Positions 1-6,658 of a DNA stretch of 9,508 nt are shown piece after piece. The stretch's first letter is position 1; the number at the start of each line of letters is the position of its first letter. A program made the position numbers and the translations under genes. The stretch comes from JBJSXF01 sp046086225 (GTDB taxonomy: Bacteria > Actinomycetota > Acidimicrobiia > IMCC26256 > PALSA-610). The stretch lies in contig JBJSXF010000173.1 of assembly GCA_046086225.1 (NCBI GenBank), forward strand, positions 1 to 9,508, read 5' to 3'. The notes beneath the pieces are model-generated. The model made no database searches, was not told the DNA's origin, and saw nothing but the letters and a program-made list of their open reading frames with translations.

Positions 1-335
1 TACCCGGACGTCCCGCACGTACAGGCAAAATCCCGACGTGTGCGCTCGGACCGGTTCGTGACGCCGTCACCGCGGCCGAGTTGAAGGATGGGAGCCGCGC
101 CGTCGCTCACGACCGTCTCCCCGTCGAGCGAGCAGCCCAGGCCGTCGTCGTCCAACTCCGCACGGTCCTGGACTTCGCCGGCTTGGGCTCGACCGCCGGG
201 GTAACCCCCACCTCAATCCGGCTCACCGTGGCCCATCAGGTCTTTACCGCGGATGGGATCTTTGCGGCGGCGAAGTACCTCGGGAACTCGTCCCTCGACG
301 ACACCGCGGCCGCGCTCGGCATCGATCTGCGGTAG
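1..335 (+). CDS. C-terminal fragment of a tyrosine recombinase/integrase-like protein (5' end outside window)
   Basis: The frame is open from the first bases of the window to a TAG at 333-335, so this is the tail of a longer gene; the TTG at 81 need not be its start. The last 45 residues, from GVTPTSIRLT through AAAKYLGNSSLDDTAAALGI, resemble the C-terminal catalytic segment of phage-integrase/XerD-type tyrosine recombinases, where SPHTLRHT...LGHSS..TT..Y is usual. The arginine of the HxxR box has a counterpart here (SIR), but the flanking histidines appear as S and L, LGH reads LGN, and the nucleophilic tyrosine position falls on alanine or leucine. If the alignment holds, the protein is a catalytically degenerate family member, perhaps a DNA-binding partner. 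It lies five bases upstream of a DDE transposase-like gene on the same strand, so the two are probably co-transcribed. The family call rests on pattern memory of a short fragment and is moderate at best. Confidence 0.45.
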   Translation, partial: PGRPARTGKIPTCALGPVRDAVTAAELKDGSRAVAHDRLPVERAAQAVVVQLRTVLDFAGLGSTAGVTPTSIRLTVAHQVFTADGIFAAAKYLGNSSLDDTAAALGIDLR

Positions 336-340
336 CGGCG

Positions 341-1954
341 GTGGCGAAACGCGATCAGCGGCCTCCCCGTCAGAGGGTGGTCGGCAGGGAACCGATCCCC
401 CACCGAGAACTCGCGCCGAGCAGCGATCTGTCGGTCGCAGCGCGAGTCGACGGGGCGTCCGACGTCGGGAAGGTCAGCGCTTTCCGCAGGCGCGATCGGT
501 CATCGGAGCCGCTCCCCCTCTCGGCGTTCAACTTCCTCGAAGCCGTCGCCGCGTTCGCTCCGTTCTGGGAGGCGTGCGAGCAGATCGAAGCGCTCGCCGC
601 TGATCCGCACCGACGCGGTCGTCGGGCCGAGTGCCGTGTCGCCGACAATCTCCTCGTCGAGATCGCCACGCGATGGTTCCGCTCATACCGTGCCACGATC
701 CGGACGCTGAACGACCCGAAGACGTGGGATCGTCTCAGCGCCGCTTCGATCGAAGCCTTTCCCTACCAACCGAACCGACGCCTCTCGCCACGTCCGCCGA
801 GCCGATCCCAATTCCATCGGTTCCGGGGGCGCTACTTAGAGCAGGCAGAGAGCGCCGCTGTTTTCGACACATGGCGAGCGGCAGGCCGCGAGATCTCAAT
901 CCAAGCCGCCCGAACGATCGGTCTGTTCGACTCCTCCGCAGGGACCCTCACCGAACCGGCCCGCCAGAACGCCGTCGCTGGAGACGCCACGTTCATCCGC
1001 AGCCGGTTCAACGCAACTGTCGGGATGACATCCGTCGATCCTGAGACTGGCGAAATACGTCCCCGCCGCTACGACCCCGATGCCGACACCTACCACGACG
1101 GCAACCCCTCGAACGGCAACCTCCTCGTCACCGCCCTCGCCCGAACCGACCACCCTCACCAACGTCTGCTCCTGGATTTCGGCTTCCTCCCGAAAGGCGA
1201 TCGGCACGACGCGCACCTGTTCACCGACCTCCTCCTCGATCTGAAGACCGACATCCCCGAGATCGCCGTCTCGCTCTACGACATGGCCATCCACGCCGCA
1301 GACATCAACCGGCACCTCAACGCCGGAATCATCCCCGTCGCGAAAGTGCAACGGACCCGAAACGGCGGCGTCGCGACCTTCGCGCTCGGCGACCATGTCT
1401 TCCGCCGTGACGGCGAACCCGACCAGACACTCCCGGTCCTTGCCGTGGACGGCACCCCGACCATCACCGTGCACAGCGGTGGCGAACCCGCCGCCATGCC
1501 ACTCGCGCTGAAGAAACTCGAACGGCGGCCGAACGCGAACGGCACTCACACCGTGTACGGGATCTGGGAAGTGCCCGACCACCCCGCCGTCACGAAGCGA
1601 GCGCTGCGCGGCGCAACAACCCGTGTCCGCCACACCGCAACCGACGACGAACTCGCAAGCGGCCGACTCCGCACGCGTGCCTTACGGCCGATCCCCGAGA
1701 GCGAACCGACTTTCGCCCGTCTGTACGGCGGACGCGAAGACGTCGAGTCCTTCAATCGCCACCTGAAGGAACTGCTCCCTGACCAGCGCCTCCGCTGCGT
1801 CGGCATCCTCCGCAACACGATCAACCTGACCGGTCACCAGATCGGCCTCGCAATCACCGCGCTCCTCGCACACCACCGCCGCACCGCTAGCGACCTCAGC
1901 GCCTGGTTCGGCGAATGGCGACCACCCGCGACGCTCCTACGCGCCGCCGCCTGA
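341..1954 (+). CDS. IS4-type DDE transposase-like protein (537 aa)
   Basis: Probable cut-and-paste transposase with an RNase H-like fold that cuts and joins transposon ends using two metal ions. The DDE triad can be read: D215 in AGDATFIRS, D314 in SLYDMAIHAADIN, and E469 in REDVESFNRHLK. Around the glutamate the IS4-family YREK spacing is exact: Y462, two residues, R465, three residues, E469, six residues, K476. About 155 residues separate the second D from E; the beta-rich stretch at roughly 340-450 fits the insertion domain of IS4-superfamily enzymes. Residues 1-200 are basic then helical and could bind DNA ends. The GTG start follows the previous stop by five bases and lacks a clear Shine-Dalgarno sequence, suggesting translational coupling. 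The gene looks intact, with no internal stop or frameshift. The exact IS subgroup is not assigned, and no terminal inverted repeats were identified, so the element's limits are unknown. Confidence 0.8.
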   Translation: MAKRDQRPPRQRVVGREPIPHRELAPSSDLSVAARVDGASDVGKVSAFRRRDRSSEPLPLSAFNFLEAVAAFAPFWEACEQIEALAADPHRRGRRAECRVADNLLVEIATRWFRSYRATIRTLNDPKTWDRLSAASIEAFPYQPNRRLSPRPPSRSQFHRFRGRYLEQAESAAVFDTWRAAGREISIQAARTIGLFDSSAGTLTEPARQNAVAGDATFIRSRFNATVGMTSVDPETGEIRPRRYDPDADTYHDGNPSNGNLLVTALARTDHPHQRLLLDFGFLPKGDRHDAHLFTDLLLDLKTDIPEIAVSLYDMAIHAADINRHLNAGIIPVAKVQRTRNGGVATFALGDHVFRRDGEPDQTLPVLAVDGTPTITVHSGGEPAAMPLALKKLERRPNANGTHTVYGIWEVPDHPAVTKRALRGATTRVRHTATDDELASGRLRTRALRPIPESEPTFARLYGGREDVESFNRHLKELLPDQRLRCVGILRNTINLTGHQIGLAITALLAHHRRTASDLSAWFGEWRPPATLLRAAA

Positions 1955-1983
1955 CACCGAACCTGTCCGGAAGAACATCCAGA

Positions 1984-2037
1984 TGGTTTCGGCGCGCCCG
2001 AAAACCACAGCCACGGTGACATCGGCCGTGATTTTCT
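1984..2037 (+). terminator. Candidate tandem-hairpin terminator after the transposase-like gene
   Basis: Two hairpins follow the transposase stop by about 30 bases. The first pairs TGGTTTCGG (1984-1992) with CCGAAAACCA (1998-2007), with one bulged A and a CGCGC loop. The second pairs CACGGT (2012-2017) with GCCGTG (2025-2030), including one G-T wobble, over a 7-base loop, and is directly followed by ATTTTCT (2031-2037). A stem followed by a T-rich run is the layout of an intrinsic terminator for + strand transcripts. The second stem is short, so strength is uncertain. Confidence 0.45.
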
Positions 2038-2117
2038 GAACGCAACGCGACACGGCCACCGATTACGCTCTTCCCCGCGACGCGAAGAGAATCGGAACCG
2101 AATTCCGCGCCACATTT

Positions 2118-2150
2118 CGCGCCGCCCCCACGAGGGCGGGGGACGGCGCG
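2118..2150. repeat. Strong GC-rich stem-loop
   Basis: CGCGCCGCCCCC (2118-2129) pairs with GGGGG, a bulged A, then CGGCGCG (2138-2150), leaving an 8-base loop. This gives 12 base pairs. No T-run follows on either strand, so it is not a classical intrinsic terminator. It may block read-through between the convergent genes, or be a chromosomal palindromic repeat or part of the element end. Confidence 0.5.
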
Positions 2151-2259
2151 CAATCCTTGGCGGAATAACTCCGAGCGAGTGCGCGTCGCAGGGGTGAGCG
2201 TAATCGGGGGCCGGGTCGGGGCGAGGACGGTCGCTGCCGCACGCGGCGGAGTGCTCGGA

Positions 2260-3081
2260 TCAGTGGGTCGGCCGCCGACCCGCCACTTGCACGGTGCGGG
2301 GCAGCGTGCACACGACACCCGGCTCTTCGGCCCAGGCGTTCAGGCGGGTGACGATCCGCTCCACCTCGTCAGCGTCGGCGACGCCGTTGGCGATGACCGG
2401 GCCGGCGATCGCTTCCATGGTGCAGGGGGTGATGCGCAGATCCTCGGGTGTACGCAGGACCGGCTGCACGATGTCAACCTGCACGGCCTCGGCGCCGAGG
2501 TCGCGTAGGATCGGAGCGAGGTCGGGGCCGATGTGAGGACTCGCGCCGATCGCGCCGGCGGCGGCGAGGTAACACTCGATGTACCGGGCGACCGCAGGCT
2601 CGGGCGGGGAGCACCACGTGGCCGCCACCTCGACGTCCTCGACGACGACGAGACCGCCGGGCCGGACGGCGGACAGCATCGCCGCGAGCGCAGCCTGCGG
2701 GTCGGGCAAGTGGCTGACCACACACCGTGCGTAGACGACATCGAACCCGGAGAGTTCGCCGTGCCCGAGCTCGGCGATCCCCGCGACCCGGAAGGTGGCG
2801 CCGGTCGCGAGGCGTCGGGCCCGTTCGTCGGCGGCGGCCACGACCTCGGCGTTCACGTCGATCCCGAGTGTCGCGCCCGTCCCGGCGAGGGCGGCGAGGC
2901 CGGTCACATCGCCGATGCCGCAACCCACGTCGAGGAAGCGGTCCACGACGAGGGCGTCGTTGCGCTCGAGCCACTCGATGCTCGCCGGTCGGAACAGGCG
3001 GGCGATGAGGTCGAGGCGGTCGAGGGCGGCGGAACCGCTCCGGATCACGTAGCTCGCGTCTTCGGTGCGGTCATCCGTCAT
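2260..3081 (-). CDS. Class I SAM-dependent methyltransferase (UbiE-like)
   Basis: Cytoplasmic 273-residue methyltransferase with a Rossmann-like fold; the substrate is not identifiable. The N-terminal segment (YVIRSGSAALDRLDLIARLF, residues 11-30) is a typical lead-in of UbiE/COQ5-like small-molecule methyltransferases. Motif I is FLDVGCGIGD (49-58), the ribose-binding acidic residue is D75 in GIDVN, the post-motif region is FDVVYARCVVSHLPDP (113-128), and the motif III-like turn is RPGG (140-143). The C-terminal third is a less conserved substrate lid. The ATG at 3081 is preceded by GGGGGAG about 12 bases upstream, a rather long spacing. It is divergent from the VOC-fold gene, with 127 bases between the starts, and may share control with it. 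No neighbouring biosynthetic genes narrow the substrate. Confidence 0.85.
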   Translation of the reverse strand: MTDDRTEDASYVIRSGSAALDRLDLIARLFRPASIEWLERNDALVVDRFLDVGCGIGDVTGLAALAGTGATLGIDVNAEVVAAADERARRLATGATFRVAGIAELGHGELSGFDVVYARCVVSHLPDPQAALAAMLSAVRPGGLVVVEDVEVAATWCSPPEPAVARYIECYLAAAGAIGASPHIGPDLAPILRDLGAEAVQVDIVQPVLRTPEDLRITPCTMEAIAGPVIANGVADADEVERIVTRLNAWAEEPGVVCTLPRTVQVAGRRPTH

Positions 3082-3140
3082 CGGGTATGTCTACTCCCCC
3101 GGGGCGTGGCGTCGGGCGATCGCGATCGGTACCCGGAGCG

Positions 3141-3175
3141 GGCCTCACCGCGCTGAGGTCGGCCCCTCGTATGCT
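3141..3175 (+). promoter_or_regulatory. Candidate promoter with an inverted-repeat operator upstream of the VOC-fold gene
   Basis: In the divergent gap, TATGCT (3170-3175) matches the -10 consensus at four of six positions and lies about 34 bases before the VOC start. Immediately upstream, GGCCTCA (3141-3147) and TGAGGTC (3154-3160) form an inverted repeat around a 6-base spacer, with one G-T wobble pair, covering where a -35 element would lie. No good -35 is visible, which would fit an activator- or repressor-controlled promoter. A further 12-bp perfect palindrome (CGATCGCGATCG) lies at 3117-3128. All of this is inferred from pattern only. Confidence 0.3.
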
Positions 3176-3208
3176 CAGCGCGTCCGAACGTGGGCGGGGG
3201 GGGCCTCG

Positions 3209-3574
3209 ATGCAAGTCGGTTACGTCGTGCTGTACGTGAGTGATGCCGAGGCGTGTCTGCGATTCTGGACGGAGCAGGTCGGCATGATCGAGAAGGACCG
3301 CACACCGGCAGGCGCGTTCTCCATCGTGAAGGTCGGCTTCGCGGATCAGGACTTCGCCTTCGAGCTGGTCCCGCTCGAGTTGATGAAGGACAACCCGGAC
3401 GGACTCGACCTGGCAACGCCGTCGATCGCGTTCCGGGTCGACGATCTCGAGAGTGCTCGGGCCGCACTCGTGGCCAAAGGGGTGCAGGCCACCGAGGTGG
3501 GTCAGCACTCCGGTGTGAGTTCCTTCGCCTTCGCCGACAACGAGAGCCGCTGGCTCGCGGTGATTCAGGGCTGA
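3209..3574 (+). CDS. VOC superfamily (glyoxalase/bleomycin-resistance fold) protein
   Basis: Small 121-residue protein with the two beta-alpha-beta-beta-beta modules of the vicinal oxygen chelate fold: module one at about 1-60 (GYVVLYVSDAEACLRFWTEQVGM) and module two at about 70-121 (PSIAFRVDDLESARAALVAKGV...DNESRWLAVIQ). The ATG at 3209 is chosen over upstream in-frame starts because the GC-rich GGGCGGGGGGGG at 3192-3203 can serve as ribosome binding site and because the fold begins exactly there. Of the usual four metal ligands (His, Glu, His, Glu) only E52 in FELVP seems present; the first-strand position is G/Y, the second-module position is S72, and the last strand reads LAVIQ. It may therefore be a non-metal binding or sequestering member rather than an enzyme. 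It converges with the RNA methyltransferase gene, 27 bases away. The substrate is unknown. Confidence 0.8.
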   Translation: MQVGYVVLYVSDAEACLRFWTEQVGMIEKDRTPAGAFSIVKVGFADQDFAFELVPLELMKDNPDGLDLATPSIAFRVDDLESARAALVAKGVQATEVGQHSGVSSFAFADNESRWLAVIQG

Positions 3575-3601
3575 ACGTCCCCGGCCCGGGCGCACGCCGG
3601 C

Positions 3602-4795
3602 TCAGCGGTCGAACACGCTCACGACTTCGACATGCGGGGTGTGGGGGAACTGGTCGATCGGCGTCGCACGGGTCAGCGTGAACCCGAACCCGCGCAGGTG
3701 GGCGCAGTCACGGCTGAGCGCATAGGTGTCGCAGGACACCAAGACGACCCGGGTGGCGCCCGTGGCGTCGATCACGGCGGCTCCGTCGGGGCCGAGACCG
3801 GCTCGGCTCGGATCGGCGACCACGAGCTCGGTCGGCGCGGCCGCCCACGTCGTGACATCACCCTCGATCACATCGATATCGAGGTCGTCGAGGTTGTGGC
3901 GGGCGTCAGCCGCGGCGCTGGGTGCGCCCTCGACCGCAGCGACCGACCATCCACGGTCGGCGAGCGCTCCGGCGAAGATCCCGACGCCGCAGTAGAGGTC
4001 GACGGCCTGTCGCGTGGGCACCTCGGCGGCGGCGGCGAGCACGTGCGCGGTGAGGACGTCCATCGCCTCGGGGCTCGCCTGCGCGAAGGAGTCGGCCGAG
4101 ATCCGCCACGTGCGGCCTGCCGCTTCCTCGTGGACGACGTCGCGTGCGACGTCCTCGGGCACGCGGATCTCGGCGTCGGCCGGGAGGGGGGCGGCCATTC
4201 GCTCCCCGGTGCGGGCCCCGCACCGCAACAGCACCTCGGTCGCGTCGCCGTAGTCGGCCTCGGTGATGAGATCGACGAGCAGCGGGTGGGCGACGAGGCA
4301 GCCGGCGATCGGGACGGTCCGGTGCGATCGGTAGCGACGGAACCCGGCCCGACCCCGCTCGACCCCGAGATCGAGGGTCGTGCGGAATGTCGTGTCGGCG
4401 AGGGCCACCGTTGCGGCGAGCTCGGTGGCGTCCACCCCGAGGGCGAGGGCGACCCGGTCCCGCTTGGCCGCCCGCTGCGCGTCGAGGGCGAGGTGCTGCC
4501 ACTGGCAGGCACCGCACCCGTTCCCGACTTCGGCGCACGGCGGGATGACCCGGTCGGGCGAGGCCTCGATGACCTCGACGACCCGCGCGTGCAGCACCCC
4601 CTTGCGGCGGGCGAGGGCGCGCACCCGCACGACCTCGCCCGGGATCGCATCGGGGATCGATACCCGTCCACCCGGGATCCGTGCGGTGGCGTCCCCGCCG
4701 CGACCGAACCGGGTCGGGGTGATCTCGAACTCGTCGCCGCGCCGGTACGCCGGGTTCTCACGGGGACGTTCACGGCGTCGGCGGTTGCTCACCAC
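3602..4795 (-). CDS. TrmA/RumA-family RNA (uracil-C5)-methyltransferase
   Basis: SAM-dependent enzyme that methylates carbon 5 of a uridine in tRNA or 23S rRNA; which RNA cannot be told from sequence alone. From the GTG at 4795 it has 397 residues. An N-terminal TRAM RNA-binding domain spans about 20-78. A [4Fe-4S] cysteine set follows: C87, C94 and C97 in CAEVGNGCGACQWQHL, with C166 (IAGCLVAH) as the likely fourth. The SAM motif is DLYCGVGIFAGALA (266-279), and VVADPSRAGLG (325-335) follows. The nucleophile is C355 in VSCDTYALSRD, and the C-terminal HTPHVEVV carries the general-base glutamate E390. The first gap is CX6C where CX5C is more usual. The frame stays open far upstream, but that part runs antiparallel inside the amidotransferase gene, so it is not coding here; an alternative start is the adjacent GTG at 4792. 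No clear Shine-Dalgarno sequence. It is last in a four-gene leftward run. Confidence 0.9.
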   Translation of the reverse strand: MVSNRRRRERPRENPAYRRGDEFEITPTRFGRGGDATARIPGGRVSIPDAIPGEVVRVRALARRKGVLHARVVEVIEASPDRVIPPCAEVGNGCGACQWQHLALDAQRAAKRDRVALALGVDATELAATVALADTTFRTTLDLGVERGRAGFRRYRSHRTVPIAGCLVAHPLLVDLITEADYGDATEVLLRCGARTGERMAAPLPADAEIRVPEDVARDVVHEEAAGRTWRISADSFAQASPEAMDVLTAHVLAAAAEVPTRQAVDLYCGVGIFAGALADRGWSVAAVEGAPSAAADARHNLDDLDIDVIEGDVTTWAAAPTELVVADPSRAGLGPDGAAVIDATGATRVVLVSCDTYALSRDCAHLRGFGFTLTRATPIDQFPHTPHVEVVSVFDR

Positions 4796-4808
4796 GCCAT
4801 GATGGTCG

Positions 4809-4829
4809 CCGGCCTGTCCGCCGGGCCGG
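4809..4829 (-). repeat. Stem-loop in the leader of the RNA methyltransferase gene
   Basis: CCGGCC (4809-4814) pairs with GGCCGG (4824-4829) around a 9-base loop; a competing shorter pairing, CGGC (4810-4813) with GCCG (4820-4823), excludes it. The element lies 13 bases before the GTG start, within the 58-base gap after the amidotransferase gene. In DNA this GC-rich, such a stem can occur by chance. Confidence 0.25.
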
Positions 4830-4853
4830 ATTCCGCGTCTGCCGAGCCCTCGA

Positions 4854-5549
4854 TCAGCGGCGGAAAGTGGCGGCGATCCACTGGGCAATGACGTCGCGAT
4901 TGGTCGGCCGGGTGAGCGACGCACGCGCCGCTCGTACCCGGTCGGCCCCGATGAGCTCCACCCGTCCGGCCAGCAGGTGATCGGCGAGGTCGGGCACGAA
5001 CTCCGGGTGGGCCTGCACCGTCCAGGCCCGCTCACCGACCGCGAGTCCGGCCACCGGGCAGTAGTCGGCGCGTGCGATGATGCGCGCGTCGGAGGGAACC
5101 TCGACGACCTGGTCCTCGTGGCTCGCGATGAGCGAGAAGTGCTGAGCCGTCGTTCGCATGGCCGGGATCGGCTCGACCACCTCGTAGCGCTGCACGCCGA
5201 CCCCCCATCCCCCGGGGGCGCGCTCGACCCGGCCACCGAGCGCCTGGGCGAGGAGCTGATGTCCGAAGCAGATGCCGACGAAGGGCCGTTCCGCAGCAAC
5301 GAGGTCGCAGAGGAGCTGCTCGACGTCACGAATCCACGGCTCGTCGTCGTAGACCGACCGGCGGCTCGGGGAGCAGATCCATCCGTCACACTCGGCGAGC
5401 GATGCGGGGAGCTGTCCCTCGTCGGCCGCGTAGGGGACGACCTCGATGCCGACCGGGCCGAGCAGATCGGCGAACAGCTCGGGGTAGTCGCCGGCGATGT
5501 GACGGCTCTTCGGATCGACGTGGCCGACGACCAGCAGCCCGGCTCTCAC
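4854..5549 (-). CDS. Class I glutamine amidotransferase-like protein (GMP synthase-type GATase domain)
   Basis: A 231-residue stand-alone GATase1 domain. The catalytic triad is visible: nucleophile C94 in the elbow FVGICFGHQLLAQALGG, and H181 with E183 in VQAHPEF. H144 in IASHEDQVVEVP matches the conserved SHxDxV segment of GMP synthase-like amidotransferases. Known family members release ammonia from glutamine for a partner or hydrolyse gamma-glutamyl bonds; no synthetase partner domain is fused here, so the acceptor or substrate is unknown. It starts at GTG 5549, whose last two bases and the next form the TGA of ssuD (GTGA overlap), and there is no independent Shine-Dalgarno sequence, so its translation is probably coupled to ssuD. 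A gamma-glutamyl hydrolase acting before or after sulfonate cleavage is one possibility, but that is speculation. Confidence 0.85.
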   Translation of the reverse strand: MRAGLLVVGHVDPKSRHIAGDYPELFADLLGPVGIEVVPYAADEGQLPASLAECDGWICSPSRRSVYDDEPWIRDVEQLLCDLVAAERPFVGICFGHQLLAQALGGRVERAPGGWGVGVQRYEVVEPIPAMRTTAQHFSLIASHEDQVVEVPSDARIIARADYCPVAGLAVGERAWTVQAHPEFVPDLADHLLAGRVELIGADRVRAARASLTRPTNRDVIAQWIAATFRR

Positions 5550-6652
5550 CGGAACGAGAACACCGGGCCGCCCGCCGGCTCCCGCGGCGGGAGCAGGCCG
5601 CGCTCGCGCAGAATCGGCATGACGCCCTCGCCGAACCAGTACGCCTCCTCGAGGTGCGGGTAGCCCGAGAAGATGAACTCGTCGAAGCCGAGGTCGTGGT
5701 ACTCGGCGATGCGGTCGGCGACCTCGTCGTACGACCCGACGAGCGCAGTGCCGACCCCGCCGCGCACCAGGCCGATGCCCGCCCAGAGGTTGGGCGACAC
5801 GACGAGCCGGTTCGGATCACCTCCGTGCAGCGACGCCATGCGCGCCTGACCGACCGACTGCGTCGACGCGAAGTCGCGTTGGGCCGCGGCGATCGCCTCC
5901 GGATCCATGCGGTCGAGCAACGCGTCGGCGACGGCCCACGCCGCCTCGGCGGTCGGCCGGGCGATCACGTGGAGCCGGATGCCGAAGTCGAGGGTGCGCT
6001 GCTCGGCCGCGGCGAGGGCGCGCATCCGGGCGACGCGTTCCGCGACCATCTCGGGCGGTTCGCCCCATGCCAGGTAGACGTCCACGTGGCGGGCCGCGAC
6101 CCGTTCGGCGGCCTCCGACGCGCCACCGAAGTAGATGCGCGGCGTCGGGTCGGGCGGGATGCGGGTGGTGGCCGCGGAGACCGTGTAGTGGTTGCCCTCG
6201 TAATCGAACGGCGTGCCGGCCCACGCGCCGCGCATGATCTCGATGAACTCTCCGGTGCGCTCGTAGCGGGTGTCCTTGTCCTCCCACACGCCGAAGCGGG
6301 CGAGCTCGGCCGGTTCGGCCCCGGTCACGACGTTGACCAACAGGCGGCCGTTCGACAGGCGCTGGTAGGTCGAGGCCATCTGGGCAGCCAGCGTCGGCGT
6401 CAGGAGGGTGGGCCGGAAGGCGACGAGGAACTTCACCCGTCGGGTGAGGGGGATCAGCGAGGCCGTGGCCAGCCAGGCGTCCTCGCAGCCCGTTCCGCAC
6501 GGCGTGAGCATCCCGTCGAAGCCGAGGGAATCGCACGCCGTCGCGATCTGGGCGAGGTACGGGAGGTCGGGCGGTCGGTGGTGCGGATCGTCCGGTCCGG
6601 GGAGCACGTCGCGCGCGTCGCCCCCGGTCGGGAGGAACCAGTGCATCCGCAT
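5546..6652 (-). CDS. ssuD: FMNH2-dependent alkanesulfonate monooxygenase (SsuD type)
   Basis: Flavin-dependent two-component monooxygenase that uses reduced FMN and oxygen to split alkanesulfonates into sulfite and an aldehyde, supplying sulfur. The 368 residues follow Escherichia coli SsuD closely from MRMHWFLPTGGD through FSGYPHLEEAYWFGE. The active-site residues known for SsuD are all visible: C56 (GTGCEDAW; Cys54 in E. coli), W196 (LAWGEPP), R226 and H228 (GIRLHVIAR), R297 (LVRGGVGTALVG), Y331 and H333. The signature YFGGASE is at 174-180. The C-terminus is shorter than in E. coli. It normally needs a flavin reductase (SsuE) and an SsuABC transporter; neither is in the window. The start is ATG 6652, with a second in-frame ATG six bases on. 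There is no Shine-Dalgarno sequence, but a TAnnnT box six bases upstream hints at a leaderless message. It overlaps the amidotransferase by four bases. Confidence 0.92.
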   Translation of the reverse strand: MRMHWFLPTGGDARDVLPGPDDPHHRPPDLPYLAQIATACDSLGFDGMLTPCGTGCEDAWLATASLIPLTRRVKFLVAFRPTLLTPTLAAQMASTYQRLSNGRLLVNVVTGAEPAELARFGVWEDKDTRYERTGEFIEIMRGAWAGTPFDYEGNHYTVSAATTRIPPDPTPRIYFGGASEAAERVAARHVDVYLAWGEPPEMVAERVARMRALAAAEQRTLDFGIRLHVIARPTAEAAWAVADALLDRMDPEAIAAAQRDFASTQSVGQARMASLHGGDPNRLVVSPNLWAGIGLVRGGVGTALVGSYDEVADRIAEYHDLGFDEFIFSGYPHLEEAYWFGEGVMPILRERGLLPPREPAGGPVFSFR

Positions 6653-6658
6653 GGGGTC

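Larger units (their letters stand above)
1955..2259. other. Convergent intergenic region with several hairpins
   Basis: This 305-base stretch separates the 3' ends of the + strand transposase-like gene and the - strand methyltransferase. No convincing gene is seen. It contains at least four inverted repeats: 1984-2007, 2012-2030 followed by a T-tract, a small 5-bp stem at 2093-2107, and a long GC stem at 2118-2150. The right end of the mobile element probably lies in or near this gap, but no end sequence could be matched to a left end, which is outside the window. Confidence 0.6.

Noticed and set aside
1955..2259. Terminal inverted repeat or target duplication of the transposon
   Set aside because: The left end lies outside the window, so no pair of ends can be matched; the hairpins alone do not prove an end.
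3065..3208. Upstream extension of the VOC-fold gene to 169 residues
   Set aside because: The extra residues are not part of the fold, and the extension would cross the methyltransferase start and the whole divergent promoter gap.
3575..3601. Terminator between the VOC gene and the RNA methyltransferase gene
   Set aside because: The 27-base gap is GC-rich but has no convincing stem followed by a T-run.
3632..4891. Long + strand open frame opposite the RNA methyltransferase gene
   Set aside because: It is antisense to a gene with clear family motifs; its composition is low-complexity Arg/Gly/Glu-rich, as expected of a mirror frame in high-GC DNA.
4796..5389. Upstream extension of the RNA methyltransferase frame to about 595 residues
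   Set aside because: The extra part lies within the amidotransferase gene on the same strand in another frame and has no domain; the TRAM domain begins just after GTG 4795.
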